From NCBI GenBank assembly GCA_015478945.1, contig JABUQX010022970.1, positions 17,501 through 59,677 on the forward strand: DNA of 42,177 bases. The letters run 5' to 3'. Below, piece by piece: positions 11,848 through 21,080 of this stretch; position 1 is the first letter of the stretch; every line of letters begins with the position of its first letter. Both the position numbers and the translations under genes were made by a program. The notes under the pieces were generated by a model. The model saw only the letters and a list, made by a program, of their open reading frames with translations. It was not told the origin of the DNA and ran no database searches. This DNA comes from Trachelipus rathkii (taxonomy: Eukaryota; Arthropoda; Malacostraca; Isopoda; Trachelipodidae).

Positions 11848-12164
11848 ATTTAATATATATAATTATAATATTATATATATATATTATATATATATATATA
11901 ATATATATAATAATATATTATATATATTATATAGTATAATATAGGTATATATATATATATATTATATATAATATAATATTATAATATATATATATATATT
12001 ATTATCATCTATATATATATATATATAATATAATATTATATATATATATATTAAATATATAGTATATATATATATATAATATATTATATAATTATATATA
12101 TATATAATATATATATATATAATAATTATATATAAATATATATATATATATTATATATATATAT
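11416..12164. repeat. Long imperfect (AT)n array
   Basis: About 750 bp of A/T dinucleotides in many phases, with a unique island at about 11708-11770. It ends directly at the GGAGTC block. Confidence 0.95.
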
Positions 12165-12345
12165 CAGGGTGGCGGAGTCGGAGTCGGAGTCGTGGAGCCG
12201 GAGTCGTGAGTCGTGCAATTTTCCAGAGTCGGAGTCGGAGCCGGAGTCGAAAATTCTGTGCAAGTTGGAGTCGGAGTCGTAGTCGGAGTCGAAAATTCCT
12301 GTGGCAAGTGGAGTCGGAGCTCGGAAGTCGGAGTCGAGTGATAGA
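12165..12345. mobile_element. GGAGTC hexamer element, probable hAT-derived end
   Basis: The block starts CAGGGTGGCGGAGTCGGAGT at 12165, straight out of (AT)n. It contains about three higher-order units of roughly 42 bp: hexamers (GGAGTC, some GGAGCC), then GTCGAAAATTC, then TGTGCAAGT or TGTGGCAAGT. The same hexamer plus GAAAATT arrangement occurs at 19920-20057. The CAGGG start fits the YARNG consensus of hAT termini. No matching inverted right end is visible, so this is a one-sided or truncated copy. Confidence 0.55.
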
Positions 12346-14019
12346 TGTTTTTTTGTGGTTTTAGAACTATTATTTTGATGGTGATGTTATTATTTATTAA
12401 TATTGGTATTTTATTTATTCATTAGGTTTAATTATTTTCTTTATTGAATTTTGATGTATTTATTATTTTATTGGATTATTCCTGGATTATTAATTTTTTT
12501 TATTATGTGTTAAATTAAATTTGTGCGCTGCTGTATGGTAGTGTTAATTTGTTGTTGTGTGTATAAGGTGGTGGGTAGTGTGTCGGTATGGTTTTTGGTT
12601 TCTTGGCAAGAGGAGTGTTTGGCATAGTGATGTGGATGTTGGATTTATGTATATAGTATGGTATTGAGGGTTTAAGGATTTAGTGTAGTATGTATATTTA
12701 GAGTATATGATTGTTGTTAGTTTGTATTATTGTATATGGTGATGTAGTTGATTATTGTAGTATGGTGTGATGTTTAAGTAGTAGAGGTTTTTATAGTTGT
12801 TATTTGTTAGTGTATATTAGTTTAGTATATATATATATATAATATATATAATATATATAATAATATAATATATATATATATATAAATACAACTTTAAAAC
12901 GTATAGAACTTTATTTTTTTTTTTTTTTTTTTTTTTTGTTTTGTTTACTGTTAGTGGTGGACTGTGTGTGTGGTTTTTTGGGGTACGTCGATTCTGTTGT
13001 CTTTTCGGTGTATGTCGGTCAGGGATATGTGCTGCCTCTGTTTTTTCATAATGGATGTGGCAGAAATGTGATTTGTGTGATGATATTGAATTTAAATGAA
13101 TGTATGTAGTGTGATTAGATAGAGTTTAAGGTGAAATTGAAGTTTGTTATTCATTATTAAGAGTAAATATAGATTTAAGATGTGAAAGTGAATATGTAGA
13201 ATCCCATTTGTGTGTATGCCCTGGTGTACCGCGTGTGTCTATACTGGTCAATTTCTCCGGTCAGATGTTTGGGTTTGTGTTGGGGTCATGAGGGCGTGGT
13301 GTGTAAATGCCTTTTTTATAGTATGAGTAGTGGTAAATGGAGTATTTGTATGGGAGATTTTTGACCGTTGTGCTGGGCCGCCGGCTCAAATATATTTCTA
13401 GGTGTAAATATTCCGTGTGGTGTGTTGGTTGGTGTTGTTGGCGGTTGTTGTGCCTTCTTTGGTTGTGTTTTTGGTGGTGTGGTGTGTTGTGTGTTTTTTT
13501 TCTTGCCGTGGGGTTGTATCTTGTATAGTATTTTACATCTAAAATTATAATGATGTTGTGGTTTAAATTTTTGATTTTCAAACGAGGGAAATATAATAAA
13601 TTTATTTTATTTTGTATATTTCTCGATGTTGCTCTCTGTTTGTTTGTTTATTATGTAATTGATGTGGGCAAGAGATATTGTTATTGATTATAGCATTATC
13701 CTTTAAATGATTGAGTATTTCAATTGGTTTTGTTTTGTGTGAGGGTTGTGCTTAATTTATGGTTTCAGAGTTGAAACGCTTGATATTCTTTGTTTTTCCG
13801 GAGGTTTTTTTTTAGACATAAAAATATTTGTTTGAGGTTGGTTGTGGTTTTTTCGAAATTTGAATTATATCAACGAATTTCGGAAAAGGAAATAATAATT
13901 GTTAAGAATTTTGATGTTTATTTATATTATTTAAAGTGAAATATTTCAAAATCTTCACTTTTTTTTCTCTTTTGTGTAGTAGTCTCTTTTTCATAGATAG
14001 TTATTTATTTTATTGAATT
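12346..14019. other. C-poor, G/T-rich stretch without recognisable genes
   Basis: The + strand is rich in T and G and strikingly poor in C. It holds a short AT array (12823-12887) and an oligo-T run (12911-12937). Around 13260-13580 both strands have open frames, but their low-complexity residues (Trp/Cys/Val on +, His/Asn/Thr on -) follow from the bias. The minus strand has an A/C-rich texture like that of the LINE at 30880-33480, so this could be a decayed minus-strand element, but no RT or endonuclease motif is seen. Confidence 0.4.
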
Positions 14020-14346
14020 AATATATATATATTATATATAATAGATATATATATAAATAATTATATAGATAAAGTAGTATAGTTATTAATATTATAATTA
14101 TATATATGATGATTATATTATATCGTGAGTATTTTTATTATTTATGTATATATATTGATATATATATTATTATATGTATTATATTGATATTGTATATTAT
14201 GATATGGGTTGTAATATTATATATATAGTAAATATATATATTATATTGATAAAATATATATATAATATAGGTATATTTTATAATATATATAATAATATAT
14301 AGATTATTATTATATATATATTAGTTAGTATATAGTATATGAGATA
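14020..14346. repeat. Imperfect (AT)n array, left flank of inverted duplication
   Basis: AT-rich repeat with scattered G. It stops where the left arm of the inverted duplication starts, mirroring the array at 17054-17218 on the other side. Confidence 0.9.
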
Positions 14347-15510
14347 TATAGTATTTACTTTAGAAAGATAGCCCTTGGATTCTTTTTTAGGGTTATGCTT
14401 TACTTGCTTTTACTGTCCACTTTTTCAATTTTTTATTACTAATATGTACTTTGCTGTCCCTAAAACAGGAAAGCAGGAACTTTGTTTTTTATATGGGTAA
14501 TTTTAAATAGAGGAGGGAAAGCTAATTTTCGTCCCGAATTTGTCGTTGCTCGGTCTCCTGTACACTGGCGGTATGACCTGCTTTCAGGCTAAGGTGGATG
14601 CTGGAGATTTTCTGTGTCTTGGATCATCAGTGTTCTAGCATGGTTGTGGTTTCAGTTGGTTTGCTATTTTTTTCATGGGTTGGTTTGAAAGTTATTTTTT
14701 GGTGTATTGGTGTTTGTTCGTGTCTGGATTATTCTTATGTTTTGTAGGGGATAAATCTATCTAAGTAACCTTCGGGAAACCGGGATGCTTTATTGTAGTT
14801 GTTTTACCTAATTATAATGAAAAGGAATTCCATGATTTTGCGATTTTTCGTGTGATTGATATTTGGTCTGATCATTCTTTATTTGTTGTGATATTGGAAT
14901 AGAGTGGTGTGCCTGTGGTTACTGTAGAGTGGCCGGTGGTTGTTACGTGGCCTGTATTAGACTTGTTAATAGCTAAATTTTGAGGATGTCTGTTTCTAGT
15001 GCAGGTCATTCTGTAATGGTTGATTTTTGTCTTTCTTTGCAATATGTATGGATTACCTATATATGTTTAATATTGCATATTATTGAAGGGGATGCGATAT
15101 ATACAGCTTTTGGGGTGGGAGAGTATTTTGTCTTTTCGTTTTCCTGGGAGGTTTGTGAAGATATGTTTTTTAAAAGGTGATGTTATTTGATCGAATGAGG
15201 GTAAGTATATGTTGTTTGGTAAATTTATTTGTTTTTAATCGAAATAATAATGGTATTGGAGTGAATTGGGTAAAAAAGGATTGTGTTGCTGCTATTTTTT
15301 CGGTTTCGGGGAAAAGGTGCTTGTAGTACCGTACCTCCTTTTTTGCCTTTGTTAAATGCTTTTTGGTGATGAAAAACTCCAGGATAGTGTGATAAAATGA
15401 TTGTTGAAAGTGATGTGTGGATTGTATTTAGTTTTCTTCTTTTTTGTGCTATGAAGAGGGGAGAGCATAATATCTGATAGAGCACGGGAGATAATAGAGA
15501 ATGACAAAAG
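14347..15510 (+). repeat. Left arm of a diverged inverted duplication
   Basis: This segment aligns, with many substitutions and indels, to the reverse complement of about 15985-17030. Anchors in order: CCCTTGGATTCTT with TTATGCTTTACT near 14375-14405; CACCGGGATGCTTAT-like near 14780; GTGCAGGTCATTCTG near 15000; TACCTC-TTTTTGC-TTGTTTAAATGC near 15330; GAAGAGGGGAGAGCAT near 15450; GAATGACAAAAG at the inner edge. The mirrored order and near-constant coordinate sums show one event, not chance matches. Both arms contain protein-like but broken frames. The source family is unknown to me. Confidence 0.75.
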
Positions 15511-15540
15511 TTATGTTGTAAGTTTATTACAACATAACTT
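15508..15540. other. Perfect 14-bp hairpin at inner edge of left arm
   Basis: AAGTTATGTTGTAA (15508-15521) and TTACAACATAACTT (15527-15540) flank a 5-nt loop. It lies exactly where similarity to the right arm ends, so it may mark the rearrangement junction or a foldback end. Confidence 0.8.
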
Positions 15541-15589
15541 CTTTTCCATTTTATGGCAAAATATTTATATCAGAACAAACTTGAAGCCT

Positions 15590-15661
15590 CAGTAAGCATC
15601 ATTATACTTTACTCAGTAAGCATAATTATACTTTACTCAGTAAGAATAATTATACTTTACG
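15590..15661. repeat. Three tandem 24-bp units
   Basis: CAGTAAGCATCATTATACTT plus TACT, then two close variants at 15614 and 15638, in the spacer between the inverted arms. Confidence 0.9.
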
Positions 15662-15694
15662 CCACGGCTTGTTAAATTATAACAATATTTATGG

Positions 15695-15895
15695 ATTAGA
15701 ATTAATTGTAGATGACAATTTTTTTGTCTCCCTCACCCTCCCAACACTCACTCCGTCCCCTAATGTTAATGTTCCTAAACTATAATACTCTATCATCCTT
15801 TCAGGTTCAGTATACATAGAATATGGTTGTCCTTCCACAATCTCTATCCCCTTCCCTCGAATAAGCATTAATCACATGGAAACAATTACTTTGTT
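15695..15895 (-). other. Possible frameshifted coding remnant in the inverted-duplication spacer
   Basis: On the minus strand an open stretch HVINAYSREGDRDCGRTTIF runs to a stop, and a single shift of frame leads into TEPERMIEYYSLGTLTLGDG and VSVGRVRETKKL. The two together look like about 60 residues of ordinary protein broken by one frameshift. The piece continues from the right arm in the same direction, so it may be a part of the duplicated unit that the left arm lost. I do not recognise the protein. Confidence 0.3.
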
Positions 15896-15984
15896 GCAAT
15901 TTATATATATAGAAAACCAACATTCCGCTAATCCAACTATATACATTGGTTAATCTATCATATCCGCTGCAAACACAAAATTAT

Positions 15985-17030
15985 GCATGTTCTTGTCATC
16001 TCTATTGTCTCTTTCTCGTGTGCCCTTTCGTATATGCTCTCCCCTCTTCTAGCACAAGAATCTAAATACATCCACAATACTTTTCAAATCACTTTACTAT
16101 CCTATCCTTTTTACATCACAAAAGCATTTAAACAAAGCAAAAAGAGGTACTATAGCAGCCTGTTTCCCTTCCCTTTTCCATAAAAAGATATACGCTAACT
16201 AACCTTCGTTTTTTACCTAAATTCTAATTGCTATTATAATTCTTAATAACATATTATTTGTACCTATAAAATATATTACCGTCCTCATTCCATCAAATAA
16301 TCAACCTTAAATAATACATCTCACAACCATCCAAATGACGAAAAGAAGAATCTCCCCAAGCTGTAATATAATCTGTAACATCCCTTGCATACTGTTGCAT
16401 AAACATATGATATGTGAATCCATAGAATTTGCAAAGAAGAAAAATCCCCATACAGATGACCTGCACAAGGATCAGCAAAATCATGTCTTTAAACAAGTAT
16501 AGGCGTAACACAGCCAACTCTATCATAAATCACAAATATAGATTGATTCAGAATATCACATTGTGTGATAGATACATTTTAAAAATCGTTTTGCATTTTA
16601 TTAAAATTAGTAACAACTACATAAGCATCCCGGTGAAGTTAAGAAGATTTTTGATGACAAAATGAATATCTGGAAGACATCAATAAAATTTGTCACATGA
16701 CAACCATGAGAAAATAAGAGGACGCGAACTGAACTACAGCTTGATTACTGATGGAAGATCTAAGAAGAAATCCACAGGTTCTCTTAAGCCTGAGAGAGGT
16801 CTCGCGTGTCTGGGTGACTGTAATAAAGTAGCTTTCTTCCTTTTTAAAATATTTATTTTCATTAAAATAAAGTGTTTGGTTCTTTAACAAGATGTTTTGA
16901 TTTTTTTTAAGTTTTGTGATCCCAGTTTTAATTGTAATTAAAAAGGAAGTCTAGTAAAGCATAATCTTAAATTAGTGTATAAGAATCCAAGGGTTCTTCT
17001 CCTCTTTAGTAAATGATATCATAGTTATTC
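15985..17030 (-). repeat. Right arm of the inverted duplication
   Basis: Reverse-complement partner of 14347-15510. The minus strand carries short open frames, notably MIELAVLRLYLFKD through DVTDYITAWGDSSFRHLDGC (16293-16526) and another at 16693-16890. The sequence CTTGTGCAG/GTCATCTGTATGG at about 16450-16470 would serve as a splice acceptor and is shared with the left arm. The arms therefore may descend from a transcribed gene or element rather than simple repeat. The outer edge abuts (AT)n at 17054. Confidence 0.75.
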
Positions 17031-17053
17031 ACTTACGCAAAGTAGTTTCTTAA

Positions 17054-17097
17054 ATATATATATATAATTATTATATATATAGTATATATAAGGTTAG

Positions 17098-17141
<44 letters not shown>

Positions 17142-17218
17142 TATATATTTATATATATTATATTAATATAGATATTATGATATATATATATATATATAAG
17201 TATATATATATATTATTT
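17054..17218. repeat. (AT)n array, right flank of inverted duplication
   Basis: TA dinucleotides with interruptions such as GTATATATAAGG. Confidence 0.95.
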
Positions 17219-17219
17219 A

Positions 17220-17903
17220 TAACTTATTCTTTCTAATGAAAAATACAAATTATTTTTCAACAGACATCTCTTAAAATATTTAATTTTAATTTGAATTAAT
17301 TAATGGATTCCCTTTTAAATAATTAAATTATTAATTAATTGAAATTATTTATTTATTTTTTCAAATCCTAATTGTTATTAAGACTTTCATGTTTTTTGAA
17401 ACTTGACATTTCATAATTTAGCCTAACTGCCGGCCACCAGGGCCCTGCTATGAAAATTAAGAGCCAGACCCCGGCCCCCGCCCCTGTAAAGATTGCCCGC
17501 CTCCTAGGTTCGGTCCCTAAGGAATTATTATAACTTGCCGGGGAAAGATTAATAAGAAGGGCGCAGGAGTTTCCCACAATCAACAGATGGATGGCTTGGA
17601 TGTAAGAATTGGAGTTGTACCATGGAACGATGTGATCCTTTAAGTTATTAAATATTCTGACATCGTCACATGTATTTCAGTGTTATGAGATATCAAAGGC
17701 ACCTGTTTGTTGTTACGAGGGCGACAGCAAGTGGTGGAGGTAATTGCGAGAGGTCAATTCTAGCGAGTCACCTGTCCCGTTGTAATCCTATAGAAAAGAA
17801 GATAGGCAGGGCACCTTACGGTCAGGAAGCAGATAAGAAGAGGGTCAAGGGAGTTCAGAAAGTATGGAACAGTTTATTGTAATAAGCGGTTGCTTAGCCT
17901 TAG
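17220..17903. other. Unassigned sequence including a GC-rich patch
   Basis: 17420-17550 is notably GC-rich for this window (GGCCACCAGGGCCCTGC, CCCCGGCCCCCGCCCC). Further on, TGTATTTCAG near 17680 and GGAG/GTAATT near 17740 would bound a 59-bp mini-exon whose frame reads CYEISKAPVCCYEGDSKWW. A different frame stays open through 17882. I recognise neither, so neither is called as a gene. Confidence 0.3.
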
Positions 17904-18035
17904 CTATATATATATATATTCTTATTATTGTAATATATATAACTATTGTATTATGATATTATATAATTATATTATTATATTATAAATTTTATATATTATA
18001 TATGATAATATTTTAATATATAATATATATATTAT
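17904..18035. repeat. Imperfect (AT)n array at LINE 3' end
   Basis: AT-rich repeat immediately downstream, in the minus-strand sense, of the LINE 3' UTR that ends at 18036. Confidence 0.9.
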
Positions 18036-19320
18036 ATCCCATCTGCCTTTTTCTCCCCAAGACTGAGACTGGGGATAATGTGCGTGACATGCATGATCGG
18101 AAAAGAAAAGTAGTAAAGAAGAAAGAAAGTCAGCCTTGAAACCGCCCCTCTATTACTTATGTAGTGAAAACTCGTTTCGCATCAGAAAATCCACCCTATG
18201 AGCTTAATGGACCTTGTCGACGGACCGCCTACATGATTGAAATAGAATCGTCAGTGGGTAGGGGTTTTAAATCCCTTGGCTCCCAGGTGGTCACAACCCT
18301 ACCCACTTTTTCACAAACCCAGTCCATCTCTTCCTAATCATCAGCACCTTGTCTTCTCGACTCTGCAAAAACTTACGAAACATTTCTTCTGTCCGTCTAT
18401 AGACGATAGTATTCCTTTATTTACTGTGTCAATTTCCCTTTTCTGTCGTCTTTCCTCCTTAGTCTCGGTTCGATTTCCTCCAACACTACTGCACCACTGA
18501 TTTGATCGATCCGCTTAACTGAATCCGAATCTAGTGCGCCATCCTTTCCACTTGAGCAACCATCCTTCAACGTACAATCATTTGTTTTTGGTCGGCTAGC
18601 AATCTTTCTTCTCCAACTACTTGTTTAATTTTTAATCTTAATCTCAATATGACTTTCGACCTAAACCTTCACATTCCTCTGATTTTATCAATTCTTCTCA
18701 CTATGACACGCTGTAACGGGACTGTCCCCTGAAAGATTTTTGTTTCCGAGTTGCTGAATCAATTGATATTAGATCTATATCTTCTTTTCCTTTTTTTCCA
18801 GAATAATTATCAGCCTTCTTAGTCTTTCTGAAGATTAAAAAGATACCCTCAATGGAAGACCCTAGCGCAACCCAAGACTTATCCTTCACATCCACCAACG
18901 ATTTTAATTGCACCAGCTAACCTCCTGCATTTCACACTTTCCTACTACACTCTGCATTCGTGCTCCATTCCCCTTTTTCATTCAACATATTATCTATATA
19001 AATTAATTTAAACAAACTTAAACACTTGTTCCAGCTGTTCACCTTTTAATCATAACTTCATAACTTCACACCGAGGACTGGTCCCACTCACAACCATTTA
19101 CTTTCAATCGATTAATCTACTTTACTTTCAAATCTCCTAGTTTCTGGATGAATGGCCAAGCTTTGCACATTTCTATGTCCATAACTTTCTGTCGTAGTAA
19201 TCTGATACCATGTTTCCTGTCTGCCACCCCTGCCATCTCTAAATTCTTTATAACCTCATTGCCATAATCAAATTGAATAACCATAGGAGACAATAGTAGA
19301 TCAATGCTCACTCCGTCTTA
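18036..19320 (-). mobile_element. RTE-like LINE 3' part, minus strand, degenerate
   Basis: Its 3' UTR matches the 3' UTR of the + strand LINE at 34472-35107. Shared blocks include the CTTTTCCGAT/CATGCATGTCACGCA region, the CAGTCTTGGGG-AAAAAGG end, and GGTTGTG-CCACCTGGG-CCAAGGGAT just past the ORF. Coding remnants agree too: RRIDKIRGM near 18690-18720 (RRIDKMRNERIRELCG in the other copy), KRRYRS-IN just upstream, and a C-terminal RKRWTGFVKKWVGL that corresponds to RREWLGFVRGYGC. Further upstream, 19117-19311 (PMVIQFDYGNEVIKNLEMAG) fits the RT region around MSPxLFNxYxxxVIxxLE. Frames are badly broken and no FADD motif survives. Confidence 0.8.
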
Positions 19321-19337
19321 TTAATAGTTAACCAATA

Positions 19338-19373
19338 TTTATAATATATATATATATTATATTATATAATTAA

Positions 19374-19410
<37 letters not shown>

Positions 19411-19470
19411 ATTATATATATTATAATAGTATAATATAAGTATATTTATATATAGGTATAGTTATATCGA
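19338..19470. repeat. Imperfect (AT)n array
   Basis: AT dinucleotides in several phases, followed by about 450 bp (19471-19919) of AT-rich sequence in which I see no gene or repeat. Confidence 0.9.
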
Positions 19471-19919
19471 CAAAGTAAATTAAGTATATGAATTTGCAAC
19501 TTTTATAGTACCTTGAGACTTGAAAAGTATGAACTGTAATTTTATTAATGGCTTTTTACTAATAAAAATAAAAATTAATTTGCAAAAGTTTAGTTTTAAC
19601 ATTTGGTTCGACTGAAATGTATTATTTTGTTTTGTAATGTGTTTGCGTCTGCATTTTAATGTCTTTTACGATACTTTCGTATAATCATTTGGAGATTTAA
19701 CTTTTCTTATTTAAAATGTTTATATTAAGTTCCCGAAATTAATGTAGTAATGACAAAAATGTAGTTAATACAGAAAAAAAAGAGGTATTGTCTATCTAAC
19801 TGTTAAAAGATCTACTAAAGCTGAGTTCAGAGCGGAAATTTGTGGAGTTTGATGTACTGATGGAGTCTTGTGAGTCTGGTAAATGTTCGAAAATTATTTT
19901 TCTTTGCTATTAGAGTAAT

Positions 19920-20057
19920 CATGGTCTGGGAGTCGGAGTCCGGAGTCGAAAATTTTTGTTAAAGTGGAGTCGGAATGGCGTTTTCGAAAATAAAAATATT
20001 GAATTTATTAGGGAGTCGGATGTCGAAAAATTTAATTTATACGACTCCCAGCCGCTG
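19920..20057. mobile_element. 138-bp MITE with GGAGTC hexamers and inverted ends
   Basis: The left end, CATGGTCTGGGAGTCG, pairs with the right end, CGACTCCCAGCCGCTG (20042-20057), matching at 13 of 16 positions. The right terminus, read inward, begins CAGCG, which fits the hAT YARNG consensus. The interior repeats GGAGTC and GTCGAAAATT as in the 12165 block. Flanking octamers AGAGTAAT and ATATAAAT match only partly, so the target duplication is not convincing. Confidence 0.65.
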
Positions 20058-20059
20058 AT

Positions 20060-20170
20060 ATAAATATATTAATTTATATATGATATATTGATGACTGATG
20101 TATTTAATCTATAATATAGTATAATGAAAAAATATATATAAATATCATATTGTTATTAATATATATTTAG

Positions 20171-20208
<38 letters not shown>
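20060..20208. repeat. Imperfect (AT)n array
   Basis: AT-rich, becoming pure TA at about 20175-20205. Confidence 0.9.
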
Positions 20209-20209
<1 letters not shown>

Positions 20210-20439
20210 TTAAAATGTGAGTGTGCATATGTGGTTGCGCGCGTGCGTTTTGCATGGTTGAGAGAAGTAAAGGCCATGTTTTTTAGCTAGGTTTTTTTAA
20301 CGCTTTCATTAGTTTCAATCCTTTTGGCTCCTCGATTTTTAATTTTTTTTTATCCATTAAAAGTCTGTACCATAGCTCAGATTCATTATAAAGACTTGTT
20401 AAATTGTAATAATAAGAAAAATTGTGATTTTTCTCTAAT

Positions 20440-21080
20440 AGCTTCCAATGTCATGTCCAATATTATAAAAGGGTGTAGTGACAATAGTGAGGAGGCGGGT
20501 AAATTTTCATCAGAAAATCACTGTTTCAGAGAAACTATTCTTGGTAAGTCTATTCCAGTACAGTCAACAGCTAATAAAACTTGGCAGTATCTCTATAGTA
20601 TCACAATGAATAGTTTTCTTTTTATGTAATCCGAACACTTATATATCTATGCCTTTTGGCTGTAAAACATTTCACGTAGATTCCAGTAATGTGGAATATT
20701 TAGCTAGATGACTAACACCTTAGACTTTTTGGAAGCATAGTGGAGAGGAAAGGCAACTTTCCCTGTTGCATTATCACCGTCTTCTGATAGCTTTTCCAGC
20801 CCTTGGACGATACCAACAAAAGTTTCCTTGAATATGAAAATAATTCGTGTTTATGAAGGTAACGTGCCTCACAGAACACTGGAGTGTTTGGGGGCATACT
20901 TTCTTCGAAGAAAAATTTCACGAAAGATGTTGATTTCATCCTTAACTGTGGAAATTGTGTTACGTGTTTCTGGAACACAATATAAATCGTTCACAACAAA
21001 GTTTAGTTTGTGACCTGCACAGTTAAAGAACAGCGCTTTCTTATACTTATCTGGCAAAATTTTTGATCGCCAACATTATA
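20440..21080 (-). pseudogene. hAT transposase fragment of the ZMYM1 type (decayed)
   Basis: Minus-strand frames spell, in order, LPDKYKKALFFNCAGHKLN then FVVNDLYCVPETRNTIS, TVKDEINIFREIFLRRK, a CEARY block (expected CETRW), FKETFVGIVQGLEKLSEDGD, VAFPLHYASKKSKVLV, LAKYSTLLE-like residues, and IDLPRIVSLKQ. This is the central and C-terminal catalytic region of hAT-related zinc-finger MYM-type 1-like proteins, where CAxHxLNLVV and the CETRW segment are hallmarks. Stops and frameshifts interrupt it at least four times, and the N-terminal zinc fingers are absent. The upstream end stops at the first satellite monomer near 21080. The + strand open frame at 20324-20629 is its antisense shadow. Confidence 0.75.

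Noticed and set aside
12165..12345. Telomeric or interstitial telomere repeat
   Set aside because: The hexamer is GGAGTC, not TTAGG or TTAGGG, and it is interspersed with GAAAATT spacers.
13261..13581. 106-codon minus frame and two + frames over it
   Set aside because: Residue content follows the G/T versus A/C strand bias and no domain motif is present.
17660..17745. 59-bp mini-exon with TTTCAG acceptor and GTAATT donor
   Set aside because: Such short AG/GT pairs are common by chance and the peptide matches no family I know.
20324..20629. 101-codon + frame
   Set aside because: It is antisense to the ZMYM1-type transposase remnant, which has matching motifs on the minus strand.
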